Made by a program: the position numbers and the translations under genes
Notes under the pieces: model-generated
Databases searched by the model: none
The model's input: the letters and a program-made list of their open reading frames with translations, nothing else
Told to the model about the DNA's origin: nothing
Shown: piece by piece, positions 33,040-42,128 of the stretch
Layout of the letters: every line of letters starts with the position of its first letter
Numbering within the stretch: the first letter of the stretch is position 1
NCBI RefSeq assembly: GCF_041893525.1
Contig: NZ_CP169068.1
Direction: 5' to 3' (one strand)
Origin: Phaeobacter bryozoorum
Lineage (GTDB): Bacteria; Pseudomonadota; Alphaproteobacteria; Rhodobacterales; Rhodobacteraceae
DNA length: 64,000 bases

Positions 33040-33675
33040 ATGGGGCAGATGATCAGATATGCAGCACTCCTTGGCCTGTCCCTGACAGTGGCCGCCTGCG
33101 GATATGAAGCGGGCGAACCGCTGGACCGCTCGGTCTTTGGCAATGCGACCAATTCCAACGCCGCCGTGATGGCCGGAGAGCGGGACTTTGCGATCCAGCT
33201 CGCCACCCGGTTTGCCGAGGAAGTGCCAAATACGATCACCTTTGCCTTTGACAGCGCGCAGCTGGATGGCAACGCCCGCGCCGTGCTGGATCAGCAGGCC
33301 CATTGGATCAGACAGTTCCCGGAGGTGCAATTCCGTGTCTTCGGCCATACCGACGCCGTCGGCTCTGCCAGCTACAACAAGGCCCTGGGCCTGCGCCGCG
33401 CCCGTGCCGCCGTCGCCTATCTCGTCTCGCGGGGCATCAGCCGCAGTCGCTTGGAGGCAGTCGTGTCCTTTGGCGAAACGCAGCCTCTGATCCCCACCTC
33501 CGACCGCGAACGCCGCAACCGTCGCACCGTGACCGAGGTCAGCGGTTTCCTGAAGCGCCATCCCACTGTTCTGGATGGAAAGTATGCGCAGATCATCTAC
33601 CGCGAATATGTCGAAAGCGCGGTGCCACGCACCTCTCTGACCAGCGAACGGTCGATCAGGACCACCCTGGAATAA
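33040..33675 (+). CDS. OmpA family lipoprotein of the Tad locus
   Basis: A 211-residue outer-membrane lipoprotein with an OmpA C-terminal peptidoglycan-binding domain. The lipobox is LTVAAC at about residue 19. The OmpA domain runs from about 65 to 165: ITFAFDSAQLDGNARAVLDQQAHWI, the VFGHTDAVGS motif, ALGLRRARAAVAYLVSRGI and RRNRRTV, with the arginine and aspartate that hold diaminopimelate. It stands where many Tad loci have CpaD, between cpaC and cpaE, so I infer that it anchors the secretin to the cell wall. Confidence 0.87.
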   Translation: MGQMIRYAALLGLSLTVAACGYEAGEPLDRSVFGNATNSNAAVMAGERDFAIQLATRFAEEVPNTITFAFDSAQLDGNARAVLDQQAHWIRQFPEVQFRVFGHTDAVGSASYNKALGLRRARAAVAYLVSRGISRSRLEAVVSFGETQPLIPTSDRERRNRRTVTEVSGFLKRHPTVLDGKYAQIIYREYVESAVPRTSLTSERSIRTTLE

Positions 33676-33879
33676 GCGCAGGACGACAGGGTTGACCGCG
33701 GTTAACCCTGTTCAGGCTTCATTAGGAATTCCCCACAAATGGGCCGCCTTGGCCCCAATCTCGCCCAGATCTTCACCGACATTGTTCTCAAGAGGTAATG
33801 TGCGTCCAAATGCCGGACGTGCGTGCTAGCGTGCTCTGGCCAACATGGTGCGACACGCCCCGAGAGAAGGATTACGGTG

Positions 33880-35112
33880 ATGAGCAGCGGTATGCCGCAG
33901 ACAGAAGCGAACGCGATTGTTGCCTGCACGATCAGCCGCGACGTGCAGAACTTTGACCTGCTGATCGAAGACATGGAAGCCACCATGGGCGAAGCCTGGG
34001 GCGATCTCGGCTTTACCGAGGCGCTGGCCTTCTTCAACCAGAGTGAAGCCGAAGCGCTGGAATTTGTGGCGCTGGCGCTGGACAGCGCCGACGAAGACAA
34101 TCTGCAATTGATGGGCACCATCATCACCGAGGCAAAGTCCCGCAATATCAAGGTGATCCTGATTGCCGAGGACGTGACCCCCGCCGCACTGCACAGCCTG
34201 CTGCGCCAGGGGGCCGATGAATTCATCCCCTACCCGCTGCCCGAGGGGGAGCTGCAGGCCGCCATCGAACGGCTGCGCCTGGCCGAGGCCGAACGCACCG
34301 CCCAACCGCAGCACGCTCTGAAAACCGGCAGCCAGCGCGACGGCGCGGTCATCGTCTGCCACGGTCTGGCCGGCGGCAGCGGTTCAACCACGCTGGCGGT
34401 AAATCTCGCCTGGGAGCTGGCGCAGCTTTCCACATCGGAGACCCCGCGCGTCTGCCTTCTGGATTTTGACCTGCAATACGGGTCCGTCGCAACCTATCTC
34501 GACCTGCCGCGCCGCGAGGTGGTGATGGAGATGCTGAGCGATACCGAGAATCTCGACGAAGACATCTTTGGCCAGGCGCTGGTCACCTATGAGGACAAAC
34601 TACAGGTGCTGACGGCGCCGGTGGATATGATCCCGCTGGAATTCATCACCCCCGAAGATATCGAACGGGTGGTAACGCTGGCGCGCAGCCATTTTGATTT
34701 TGTCGTCATCGACATGCCCCACACGCTGGTGCAATGGTCTGAAACCGTTCTCAATATGGCGCATGTCTACTTCTCCATGGTCGAGCTGGACATGCGGTCG
34801 GCGCAGAATGCGCTGCGCCTGAAACGCGCTCTGCAATCGGAGGAGCTGCCGTTTGAAAAGCTGCGCTTCGCATTGAACCGCGCACCGAAGTTCACCGACC
34901 TCAGCGGCAAGAGCCGCGTCAAGCGTATGGCGGAATCCTTGGGCATTTCCATCGACCTGCAGCTGCCCGACGGCGGCAAACAGGTTGCGCAGGCCTGCGA
35001 CCACGGCACCCCGCTGGCCAGCTCGGCCGCCAAGAACCCACTACGCAAGGAAGTTCTGAAACTGGCCCAATCGCTGCATGACCTCGGTCAAAGCGACGCT
35101 GCGGCGGCCTGA
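33880..35112 (+). CDS. cpaE: pilus assembly ATPase-like protein CpaE (TadZ)
   Basis: CpaE/TadZ is a ParA/MinD-like protein that places the Tad machine at the cell pole. The 410-residue protein has an N-terminal receiver-like region (IIVLDS-type fold, AEDVTPAALHSLLRQGADEFIPYPLPEGEL) and a C-terminal MinD-like domain from about residue 150. The deviant Walker A reads GLAGGSGSTTLAVNLAWELAQ, where the usual lysine is replaced, as in other TadZ proteins. FDLQYGSVATYLDL and VVIDMPHT match the other motifs. GAGAAGG lies about 8-10 bases before the ATG. Confidence 0.9.
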   Translation: MSSGMPQTEANAIVACTISRDVQNFDLLIEDMEATMGEAWGDLGFTEALAFFNQSEAEALEFVALALDSADEDNLQLMGTIITEAKSRNIKVILIAEDVTPAALHSLLRQGADEFIPYPLPEGELQAAIERLRLAEAERTAQPQHALKTGSQRDGAVIVCHGLAGGSGSTTLAVNLAWELAQLSTSETPRVCLLDFDLQYGSVATYLDLPRREVVMEMLSDTENLDEDIFGQALVTYEDKLQVLTAPVDMIPLEFITPEDIERVVTLARSHFDFVVIDMPHTLVQWSETVLNMAHVYFSMVELDMRSAQNALRLKRALQSEELPFEKLRFALNRAPKFTDLSGKSRVKRMAESLGISIDLQLPDGGKQVAQACDHGTPLASSAAKNPLRKEVLKLAQSLHDLGQSDAAAA

Positions 35113-35141
35113 ACCCAGATTTAACCAGGGGCGTTCCTTTC

Positions 35142-36584
35142 ATGTTCTCGAAGTATAAAAAACAATCCGCCACCCCCCGCGCTGCGGCGCAGCCGGCGCC
35201 CGTGGCCACGCCCGCCCCGCAAAAAGCCGCCCCGGCCGTCTCCATGCGCCGACCAATGGTCGGCACTCCCGCCGAGGCCGCCCCGGCGGACAAGGAACGC
35301 AAGCGCAAGGAGCGGATGGGTGAGATCAAGATCCAGCTCCACCGCGAGCTGCTGGACAACCTGAATCTCGCAGCACTGGAACGCGCGAGCGAGGCGGAAC
35401 TGCGCGCCGAGATTTCCTCCATCGCCACCGAAATCCTTGAGGAAAAAGGCATCGTTCTCAACCGTGAGGACCGCCAGACCCTGACCAAGGAGCTCTATGA
35501 CGAGGTCACCGGCCTTGGCCCGCTGGAAACCCTGCTTCAGGACGATACGGTCAACGATATCCTTGTGAACGGCCCGCATCAGGTTTTTGTCGAACGCGAC
35601 GGCAAGCTGCAGATGTCGGATGTCACATTCAAGGATGAAAAGCACCTGATGCGGATCATCGACAAGATCGTCTCCGCCGTGGGTCGCCGTGTCGATGAAA
35701 GCAACCCTTACGTGGACGCCCGTCTTGCCGACGGCTCGCGCTTTAACGCCATGGTGCCGCCCGTCGCGGTCGATGGCTCGCTGGTGTCGATCCGTAAATT
35801 CAAAAAGGACAAGCTTGGCATTGACGATCTGGTCGGCTTCGGCGCCTTCACCGAAGAGATGGCCGCCTATCTTCAGGCCGCTGTCTCCACGCGCCTGAAT
35901 GTCATCGTTTCCGGCGGGACCGGCTCTGGTAAGACCACCACGCTCAATGCGCTGTCGTCCTTCATCGACAATGCCGAACGCATCCTGACCATCGAGGATA
36001 CGGCGGAACTTCAGCTGCAACAGACCCATGTTGGCCGGATGGAAAGCCGCCCGCCCAACGTCGAGGGTCGCGGCGAGGTTTCCCCCCGCGACTGTCTCAA
36101 GAACGCCCTGCGGATGCGCCCGGACCGGATCATCGTGGGCGAGACCCGCGGCGAGGAGGTCATCGACATGTTGCAGGCGATGAACACCGGCCACGACGGG
36201 TCCATGACCACGATCCACGCCAACTCCGCCCGCGACGGCATCTCGCGCCTGGAAAACATGATCGCCATGGCCGGCATCGAAATGCCGATCAAGGCGGTAC
36301 GCAGCCAGATCGCATCGGCGGTCAACATCATCGTGCAGGCCTCGCGCCTTCAGGACGGGTCGCGCCGCATGACCTCGATCACCGAAATCACCGGCATGGA
36401 GGGCGATGTGATCTCGATGCAGGAAATCTTCCGCTTCCAGCGCGTCGGTCTGACACCCGACAACAAGATCATCGGCCATTTCACCGCCACCGGCGTGCGC
36501 AGCCACTACTCCGAGCGCTTCCGCCTCTGGGGCTATGACCTGCCCGCGTCGATCTATGAACCCACCGTGATGGAGGCCCGCTGA
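35142..36584 (+). CDS. cpaF: Tad pilus secretion ATPase CpaF (TadA)
   Basis: The hexameric ATPase that drives Flp pilus assembly. The 480-residue protein has an Ala/Pro-rich N-terminal tail, an N-terminal domain, then the RecA-like core: Walker A SGGTGSGKTTTLNAL near residue 265, the Asp box ILTIEDTAELQLQQ, Walker B MRPDRIIVGETRGEE, and the His box TGHDGSMTTIHANSARDGI. Its stop overlaps the tadB start (TGATG at 36582-36586), so the two are translated together. Confidence 0.95.
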   Translation: MFSKYKKQSATPRAAAQPAPVATPAPQKAAPAVSMRRPMVGTPAEAAPADKERKRKERMGEIKIQLHRELLDNLNLAALERASEAELRAEISSIATEILEEKGIVLNREDRQTLTKELYDEVTGLGPLETLLQDDTVNDILVNGPHQVFVERDGKLQMSDVTFKDEKHLMRIIDKIVSAVGRRVDESNPYVDARLADGSRFNAMVPPVAVDGSLVSIRKFKKDKLGIDDLVGFGAFTEEMAAYLQAAVSTRLNVIVSGGTGSGKTTTLNALSSFIDNAERILTIEDTAELQLQQTHVGRMESRPPNVEGRGEVSPRDCLKNALRMRPDRIIVGETRGEEVIDMLQAMNTGHDGSMTTIHANSARDGISRLENMIAMAGIEMPIKAVRSQIASAVNIIVQASRLQDGSRRMTSITEITGMEGDVISMQEIFRFQRVGLTPDNKIIGHFTATGVRSHYSERFRLWGYDLPASIYEPTVMEAR

Positions 36585-37552
36585 TGCAACTGAGTGCAGA
36601 ACCGATCATCTACGGCCTGATCTTCATCGGCGTCTTGGTGCTGGTCGAAGGTCTCTACCTGGTGACATTCGGCAAATCCATCAGCCTCAACAGCCGCGTG
36701 AACCGCCGTCTGGAAATGATGGACAAAGGCGGCAACCGCGAACAGGTGCTGGAACAGCTGCGCAAGGAAATGCGCCAGCATATGAGCGCCAAGTCGATCC
36801 CGCTCTATTCCCTTCTGGCTGAACGCGCTCAGAAAGCGGCCATCGCCTTCTCACCGCGCCAGCTGATCATGATCATGGGCGGCGTCGCGGCCATCGCCTT
36901 TGTCGGTCTCAGCGTCGGCACCAGCGCCGAACTGCCGCTGCGGCTGCTGGCCTCGGTGATCATCGGCGTCGGCGCCGTGTTCTTCTGGGTCAACAAAAAA
37001 GCCGCAAAACGCATGGCGATGATCGAAGAACAGTTGCCCGATGCGGTCGAACTGATGGTGCGCTCCCTGCGCGTCGGCCATCCGTTTTCCTCTGCCGTGC
37101 AGATCGTCGCCAATGAGGTCGAAGACCCGCTGGCCACGGAATTTGGCGTGATCGCCGACGAAAGCGCCTATGGCCGCGATGTCGGCGAGGCGCTGAAGGA
37201 AATGGCCGAACGTCTGGACATGCAGGACATGCGCTTCCTTGCCGTGGCCGTCACCATCCAGCAGCAATCCGGTGGTAACCTCGCCGAGGTGCTGGCCGGT
37301 CTGGCCAAGGTGATCCGCGCCCGCTTCCGTCTGTTCCGCCGCGTGAAGGCCATCACCGCCGAGGCGCAGTGGTCCGGCAAATTCCTCTCCGGCTTTCCGC
37401 TGTTCTGTCTGGGCGGCATCCTGGCTAAGGATCCGGGCTATTACGACAGCGTGATCGACCATCCCTGGTTCATTCCCGCCTGCTTTGTTGTGGGCGCCAT
37501 GCTGACCGTCAACCTCTTCGTCATGCGGATGCTGACGAACATCAAGGTGTGA
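36584..37552 (+). CDS. tadB: Tad inner-membrane protein TadB
   Basis: A type II secretion F-domain protein of the Tad inner-membrane platform. The 322-residue protein has an N-terminal helix (IIYGLIFIGVLVLVEGLYLV), two central helices around 95-145 and two C-terminal ones around 265-315. The F domain reads LPDAVELMVRSLRVGHPFSSAVQIVANEVEDPLATEFG and FLAVAVTIQQQSGGNLAEVL. It overlaps cpaF and is followed 10 bases later by tadC. Confidence 0.93.
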   Translation: MQLSAEPIIYGLIFIGVLVLVEGLYLVTFGKSISLNSRVNRRLEMMDKGGNREQVLEQLRKEMRQHMSAKSIPLYSLLAERAQKAAIAFSPRQLIMIMGGVAAIAFVGLSVGTSAELPLRLLASVIIGVGAVFFWVNKKAAKRMAMIEEQLPDAVELMVRSLRVGHPFSSAVQIVANEVEDPLATEFGVIADESAYGRDVGEALKEMAERLDMQDMRFLAVAVTIQQQSGGNLAEVLAGLAKVIRARFRLFRRVKAITAEAQWSGKFLSGFPLFCLGGILAKDPGYYDSVIDHPWFIPACFVVGAMLTVNLFVMRMLTNIKV

Positions 37553-37562
37553 GGCAATAATC

Positions 37563-38543
37563 ATGACATCCCTGAGCGATATCAACGACCTGCTGACCTC
37601 CCATCTTGGCCCCTTCGGCCCGCTTCTGGTGGTCGGGCTGATCGGCCTCTTCATGATCCTGCTGGCGATTCCGCTGCTGCTGAACCAGCCCGAGGATCCG
37701 CTGAAGAAACTGCAAAAAAGCATGTCGGCCAGCACCCAGACCAAACCGAAAAAGGAACGTCTGCGGCAGGCCGATCGCAACGAGCAGCTGCAGAAATTCG
37801 CCTCCTTTCTGGAGCCGCAGGACGCCGCCGAACTCTCCAAGATGGAGCTGAAGCTGCGTCAGGCCGGCTACCAGTCCAAGGACTCGGTCCGCTTTTTCCA
37901 CTTTGCACAGTTTGCCCTTGGCCTCATCGGCCTCGCCGCGGGTCTGTTCTATGTCTACGTGCTGAACGCGGACATGGAATATGACAGCCAGCAGATGGTG
38001 ATCCGCATCATCGGCCCCGGTGCCGCCGCCTATATGCTGCCGAAATACTGGATCACCCGCCGCATCGAGGAGCGCAAACAGGAGATCACCTCGGGCTTTC
38101 CTGACGCGCTGGACATGATGCTGGTCTGCGTCGAGGCAGGTCAGTCGCTGGATCAGGCGATTGTGCGCGTGGCCAAGGAGCTGCATGCCTCCTACCCGGC
38201 GCTGGCCGAGGAATTCGAGGTGGTCGCCCAGGAGATGAAGGCCGGCAAGGACAAGGATAAGGTCATGCGCGACATGGGCACCCGCTGCGGCGTGCAGGAT
38301 GTGTCCTCCTTTGTGACCGTGATGATCCAATCCGCCACCTTCGGCACCTCGATTGCGGAGGCACTGCGGGTCTATGCCAGCGAAATGCGGGACAAGCGCG
38401 TCATGCGCGCCGAAGAGGCCGCAAACAAGTTGCCAACCAAAATGACCCTTGCCACAATGACCCTGACGGTGCCGCCGCTGCTGATCATTCTGGTCGGACC
38501 CTCGGCACAGGGCATCGCCAATCTGGGCAATATGAGCAAATAA
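37563..38543 (+). CDS. tadC: Tad inner-membrane protein TadC
   Basis: The second type II secretion F-domain protein, partner of TadB. The 326-residue protein has an N-terminal helix (LLVVGLIGLFMILLAIPLLL), the F domain with SGFPDALDMMLVCVEAGQSLDQAIVRVAKEL and VQDVSSFVTVMIQSATFGTSIAEALRVYASEMRDKRVMRAEE, and a C-terminal helix (LATMTLTVPPLLIILVGP). It stands in the usual order after tadB and 3 bases before the TPR gene. Confidence 0.93.
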   Translation: MTSLSDINDLLTSHLGPFGPLLVVGLIGLFMILLAIPLLLNQPEDPLKKLQKSMSASTQTKPKKERLRQADRNEQLQKFASFLEPQDAAELSKMELKLRQAGYQSKDSVRFFHFAQFALGLIGLAAGLFYVYVLNADMEYDSQQMVIRIIGPGAAAYMLPKYWITRRIEERKQEITSGFPDALDMMLVCVEAGQSLDQAIVRVAKELHASYPALAEEFEVVAQEMKAGKDKDKVMRDMGTRCGVQDVSSFVTVMIQSATFGTSIAEALRVYASEMRDKRVMRAEEAANKLPTKMTLATMTLTVPPLLIILVGPSAQGIANLGNMSK

Positions 38544-38546
38544 CAC

Positions 38547-39149
38547 ATGATGACATTGGGTTGGGCCATCCCCTCCCGTCTCTATCGACTGATCCCCGCC
38601 ACCCTCGCGCTTGCGTTGGTGGCGGCTTGCATGTCGCCGGGCGGAAAACCGGATCCAAAGGATCCCCTTGGCGCGCCCGCCCTGCCCGGCGTTGATCCCC
38701 GTGGCACCGCCGAAAGCGGGCTTATTGTTGGGCACCGTCTGATGGCCGCCGCCGAGTATGAGCTGGCGCTGGATGCCTTTACCCGCGCCGCATTGGAAGA
38801 GGGTCTCAGCGCCGAGGTGCTCTCTGGCCTCGGGACCGCGAATCTGGGGCTGGGCCGTCTAGGTCAGGCCGAAACCCAGCTGCGCCGCGCGGTCGCAAAG
38901 GATCCCGACTGGCCTGCGGCGATGAACAATCTCGGCGTCGTGCTGATGGAGCGGCAGAAATACCCGGAGGCCGAGCAGACCCTGCGCCGCGCCTTCGCCC
39001 TCGATAATGGCGAAAGTGACGCAATCCGTGAAAATTTCCGCCTTGCCCTCGCAAAACTTGATCAGAACACGCATAGTGATCCGCAACAAAAAGGCTATGC
39101 ACTGGTGCAACGCGGAGGGGGCAGCTACCTGATTCGCACGTCCCAGTGA
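38547..39149 (+). CDS. TPR repeat lipoprotein (TadD-like)
   Basis: A 200-residue tetratricopeptide protein that probably is a TadD-type pilotin or scaffold. The N-terminal part has a lipobox-like segment, ALALVAACMSPGG, near residue 26. Three TPR-like units follow, with AEYELALDAFTRAALEEGLSAEVLSGLGTANLGLGRLGQAETQLRRAVAKDPDWPAAMNNLGVVLMERQKYPEAEQTLRRAFALD in part conserved. It starts 3 bases after tadC, so it belongs to the same transcript. Confidence 0.85.
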   Translation: MMTLGWAIPSRLYRLIPATLALALVAACMSPGGKPDPKDPLGAPALPGVDPRGTAESGLIVGHRLMAAAEYELALDAFTRAALEEGLSAEVLSGLGTANLGLGRLGQAETQLRRAVAKDPDWPAAMNNLGVVLMERQKYPEAEQTLRRAFALDNGESDAIRENFRLALAKLDQNTHSDPQQKGYALVQRGGGSYLIRTSQ

Positions 39150-39189
39150 CGCAAGGCCTAGAGGCAGAGCAGCACAGAGGACGCAAAAA

Positions 39190-40038
39190 ATGCGCCAGCA
39201 GATTTTCGTATCCGCATGTCTGGTCGGTGGGCTTGTCCTGTCGGCCTGCGCCAAGGACGACACCGAAGCCGTGGACCGCGCCTTTCAGGAGGTGAATGTG
39301 GTCGACGAGAGCAATCTCAACGATGTGATGCTGACGGTTGCCGATCCAAACGAAGCCGTCACCTATTTTCAGCGCACCGTCAAATCCGCACCCGACCGGA
39401 TCGACCTCAACCGCGGGCTGGCGATCTCGCTGATCCGCGCCAAGCGCAACACCGAAGCGGTTGCCGCCTGGAAAAAAGTCGTCTCGCTGCCCGAGGCCAC
39501 CGATGAGGACCGTATCGAACTGGCCGACGCGCTGATCCGCACCAGCAACTGGGACGAGGCCAAGGCCACCCTCGACAAGGTGCCGCCCACCCATGAGACC
39601 TACAAACGCTACCGGCTGGAGGCGATGGTCGCCAACTCGGAACAGGACTGGAAACGCTCCGACAGCTTTTACCAGACCGCCGTCGGCCTCACGACACAGC
39701 CCGCCCGCGTGATGAACAACTGGGGCTATTCGAAACTGACCCGTGGCGATTACGCCGAGGCCGAGCGCCTGTTCGGCGATGCCATCCGTCAGGATCAGTC
39801 GCTGTTCACCGCCAAGAACAATCTGGTGCTGGCCCGTGGCGCGCAGCGCAACTACACGCTGCCGGTGATCCCGATGGATCAGGTCGAACGCGCCCAGCTG
39901 CTGCACACGCTGGCGCTATCGGCTGTAAAACAGGGCGACGTGCAGACCGGCGAAAGCCTGCTGCGGCAGGCGATCTCGACCCATCCGCAGCATTTCGACG
40001 CGGCGGCGCGCGCACTTGCTGCGCTGGAAAACGGCTAA
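39190..40038 (+). CDS. TPR repeat lipoprotein 2
   Basis: A 282-residue lipoprotein, with a lipobox LVLSACAKDD near residue 20 and about five TPR-like units (for example RGDYAEAERLFGDAIRQDQSLFTAKNNLVLARG). It is most like the TadD group, which helps place the secretin or other outer-membrane parts. Two TPR lipoproteins in succession are usual for Tad loci in Rhodobacteraceae. It starts 40 bases after the previous gene; prepilin peptidase follows after 18 bases. Confidence 0.85.
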   Translation: MRQQIFVSACLVGGLVLSACAKDDTEAVDRAFQEVNVVDESNLNDVMLTVADPNEAVTYFQRTVKSAPDRIDLNRGLAISLIRAKRNTEAVAAWKKVVSLPEATDEDRIELADALIRTSNWDEAKATLDKVPPTHETYKRYRLEAMVANSEQDWKRSDSFYQTAVGLTTQPARVMNNWGYSKLTRGDYAEAERLFGDAIRQDQSLFTAKNNLVLARGAQRNYTLPVIPMDQVERAQLLHTLALSAVKQGDVQTGESLLRQAISTHPQHFDAAARALAALENG

Positions 40039-40056
40039 GACCGGAGCCCCCACCCC

Positions 40057-40563
40057 ATGCTGATCTCGGCCCATGTCGCCCTGTGGTTCCTGCCCTTTGT
40101 GGTGCCGCTCTGCTGTGTGGTCGCGCTGAATGACCTGCGCCATATGCGGATCCCGAACTGGACCGTGGATCTTCTGGCCGTGATCTTTGTCCTTGTCGGC
40201 CCCTTCCTGATGAGCTGGACGGATTATGGCTGGCAGCTGCTGCATCTGCCCATCGGCATCGGCCTTGGCTTCCTGTGCTACAGCGCGGGCATGGTCGGCG
40301 CAGGGGACGCCAAATTCGCCGGTGCCGCCGCGCCCTTTGTGGTCTTTGGCGATCTCTCGGTGGTGGTGATGATCTTCTCCGCCATGCTGCTGGCCGGGTT
40401 CCTCACCCATCGTATCGCGAAATACACCCCCCTGCGCCGTCTCGCCCCGCATTGGAAGAGCTGGGAGGTCGGCAGCAAGTTTCCAATGGGCCTCTGCCTT
40501 GGTGGCACGCTGGTCGCCTATCTGCTGCTCGGCACCCAGCTGGGTCAGAGCGCCCCGGTCTGA
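40057..40563 (+). CDS. prepilin peptidase (TadV/CpaA type)
   Basis: The aspartic peptidase that cuts the Flp prepilins. The 168-residue membrane protein is the short, TadV-like form without an N-methyltransferase domain. The two active aspartates are in ALNDLRHMRIPNW (near residue 25) and in the GxGD motif GAGDAKFAGAAAP (near residue 84). Four or more membrane helices are visible. It is the last classical Tad gene in this locus. Confidence 0.92.
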   Translation: MLISAHVALWFLPFVVPLCCVVALNDLRHMRIPNWTVDLLAVIFVLVGPFLMSWTDYGWQLLHLPIGIGLGFLCYSAGMVGAGDAKFAGAAAPFVVFGDLSVVVMIFSAMLLAGFLTHRIAKYTPLRRLAPHWKSWEVGSKFPMGLCLGGTLVAYLLLGTQLGQSAPV

Positions 40564-40745
40564 GGCATCCCGGTTCAGATCGCCCCCGACTGACAATTTC
40601 CTAAAATGCCCCGCATGTGGTCGGTCCCTTCGCGGAAATGCACCAGCTTTGCCCCGCTTGTGCCACAGTGCTGAATAAACTCTTGTCTGAACAGTCGGGC
40701 GCCACCGGGCGCAACATTGAACAATCGAGACAGGCAGGCCGCAGC

Positions 40746-42053
40746 ATGAACATGCAGACATCCGCCGTAGTGGCACCCCCTACCCCGCGCGGGCTGGAGC
40801 AGATGCAGCTCCCGATGGTGATGATGCGGGATATCCTGCTCAAGACCATTTTCCGCAAGACCTGCGAAAACGTCAGCGAAATCGCCGCCGCCATCTGCCT
40901 GCCGATCCCGGTGACGCAGGAACTGGTCGATATCGCCCGCGAACAAAAGCTGCTGGAGGCAACCGGTACGCTCAACGCCAACAGCGGCAATGAAATGGGC
41001 TATCAGCTGACCGAGGCGGGCAAAGCCCGCGCGCTGGATGCGCTCAGCCAGTCCGAATATTACGGCGCCATGCCGGTGCCGCTGCACATCTACCGCGAAC
41101 AGGTCAAACGCCAGTCAATCCGCAATATTCTGGTCACCCGCCAGCAACTGCTCGGTGCAATGGGCCATCTGGTCCTGCCCGACAGCCTGCTCGACCACCT
41201 CGGCCCCGCTGTCAGCGCCGGCCGCTCGATCCTGATGTATGGCCCGCCCGGCAACGGGAAATCCTCCATCTCCAACGGCATCCGCGACGCGCTGGGGGAT
41301 CACGTCTACGTGCCGCGCGCGATTGAATATGCCGGTCAGGTGATCACGGTCTATGATCCCATCGTTCACACTGCCGTGCCGCTGCCCGAGGACGACCCCA
41401 ACAGCCTGCGCCGCGCCCGCCGCTTTGACAGCCGCTATGTCTGCTGCGAACGGCCCACGGTGGTGACCGGGGGCGAGCTGTCCCTGTCGATGCTGGATCT
41501 GGTCTACAACCCAACCGCGCGCACCTATCAGGCGCCGCTGCAGCTGAAATCCACCGGCGGCATCTTCATCGTCGATGACCTGGGCCGCCAGGCGGAATCA
41601 CCGCAGGCGCTGGTCAACCGCTGGATCGTGCCGCTGGAAGAGGGCCGCGATATCCTCTCCCTGCAATCGGGCGAGAAATTCGAGGTGCCCTTTGACACGC
41701 TGGTGATCTTCTCCACCAACTTCCACCCCAATGAGATCTTCGATCAGGCGGCGCTGCGGCGGATCTTTTTCAAGATCAAGATCGACGGGCCAAATCAGGA
41801 AAACTTCCTCAAGATCTTTGCCATGGTCGCCCAGAAGAAAGGCGTGCCCCTGGACGAGGCGGCGCTGGTGCATCTTCTGAAACGCAAATATCCGACCATC
41901 GACAATATCTACGCCAATTATCAGCCGGTGTTCCTGATCGACCAGATGAAGGCGATCTGCGATTTCGAAGGCATCCCCTATCAGATGTCTCCCGACCTCA
42001 TCGACCGCGCCTGGGCCAATATGTTCGTCAAGGACGAACACATCGTCAAATGA
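40746..42053 (+). CDS. AAA family ATPase with N-terminal winged helix, end of Tad locus
   Basis: A 435-residue protein of unknown role. The N-terminal 110 residues look like a winged helix (ENVSEIAAAICLPIPVTQELVDIA and GYQLTEAGKARALDAL). The AAA core has Walker A GPPGNGKSSISNGI near residue 160, Walker B GGIFIVDDLGRQ, and a sensor 1 VIFSTNFHP. No membrane segment is seen. It lies 182 bases after the prepilin peptidase. Homologs with this layout are common in alphaproteobacteria next to Tad genes, which suggests control or remodelling of the machine, but nothing is known to me. A start at 40617 is open but less likely. Confidence 0.8.
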   Translation: MNMQTSAVVAPPTPRGLEQMQLPMVMMRDILLKTIFRKTCENVSEIAAAICLPIPVTQELVDIAREQKLLEATGTLNANSGNEMGYQLTEAGKARALDALSQSEYYGAMPVPLHIYREQVKRQSIRNILVTRQQLLGAMGHLVLPDSLLDHLGPAVSAGRSILMYGPPGNGKSSISNGIRDALGDHVYVPRAIEYAGQVITVYDPIVHTAVPLPEDDPNSLRRARRFDSRYVCCERPTVVTGGELSLSMLDLVYNPTARTYQAPLQLKSTGGIFIVDDLGRQAESPQALVNRWIVPLEEGRDILSLQSGEKFEVPFDTLVIFSTNFHPNEIFDQAALRRIFFKIKIDGPNQENFLKIFAMVAQKKGVPLDEAALVHLLKRKYPTIDNIYANYQPVFLIDQMKAICDFEGIPYQMSPDLIDRAWANMFVKDEHIVK

Positions 42054-42060
42054 GCCACCT

Positions 42061-42106
42061 CAAAGTTTTTTTATAAACTTTGGCCAGAACGTTTAGAAAA
42101 GTTCTG
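42061..42106 (+). terminator. two AT-rich hairpins at the end of the Tad locus
   Basis: CAAAGTTT (42061-42068) pairs with AAACTTTG (42075-42082), and CAGAAC (42085-42090) with GTTCTG (42101-42106). They fill the gap between the ATPase and the helicase genes and probably end the transcript. Confidence 0.55.
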
Positions 42107-42128
42107 CCACCGCGCCTAGATAAGTCGG

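Noticed and set aside
33691..33708. imperfect palindrome GGTTGACCGCGGTTAACC after the OmpA gene
   Set aside because: It resembles a CtrA half-site or operator, but has mismatches and no second half at CtrA spacing; not enough to call a site.
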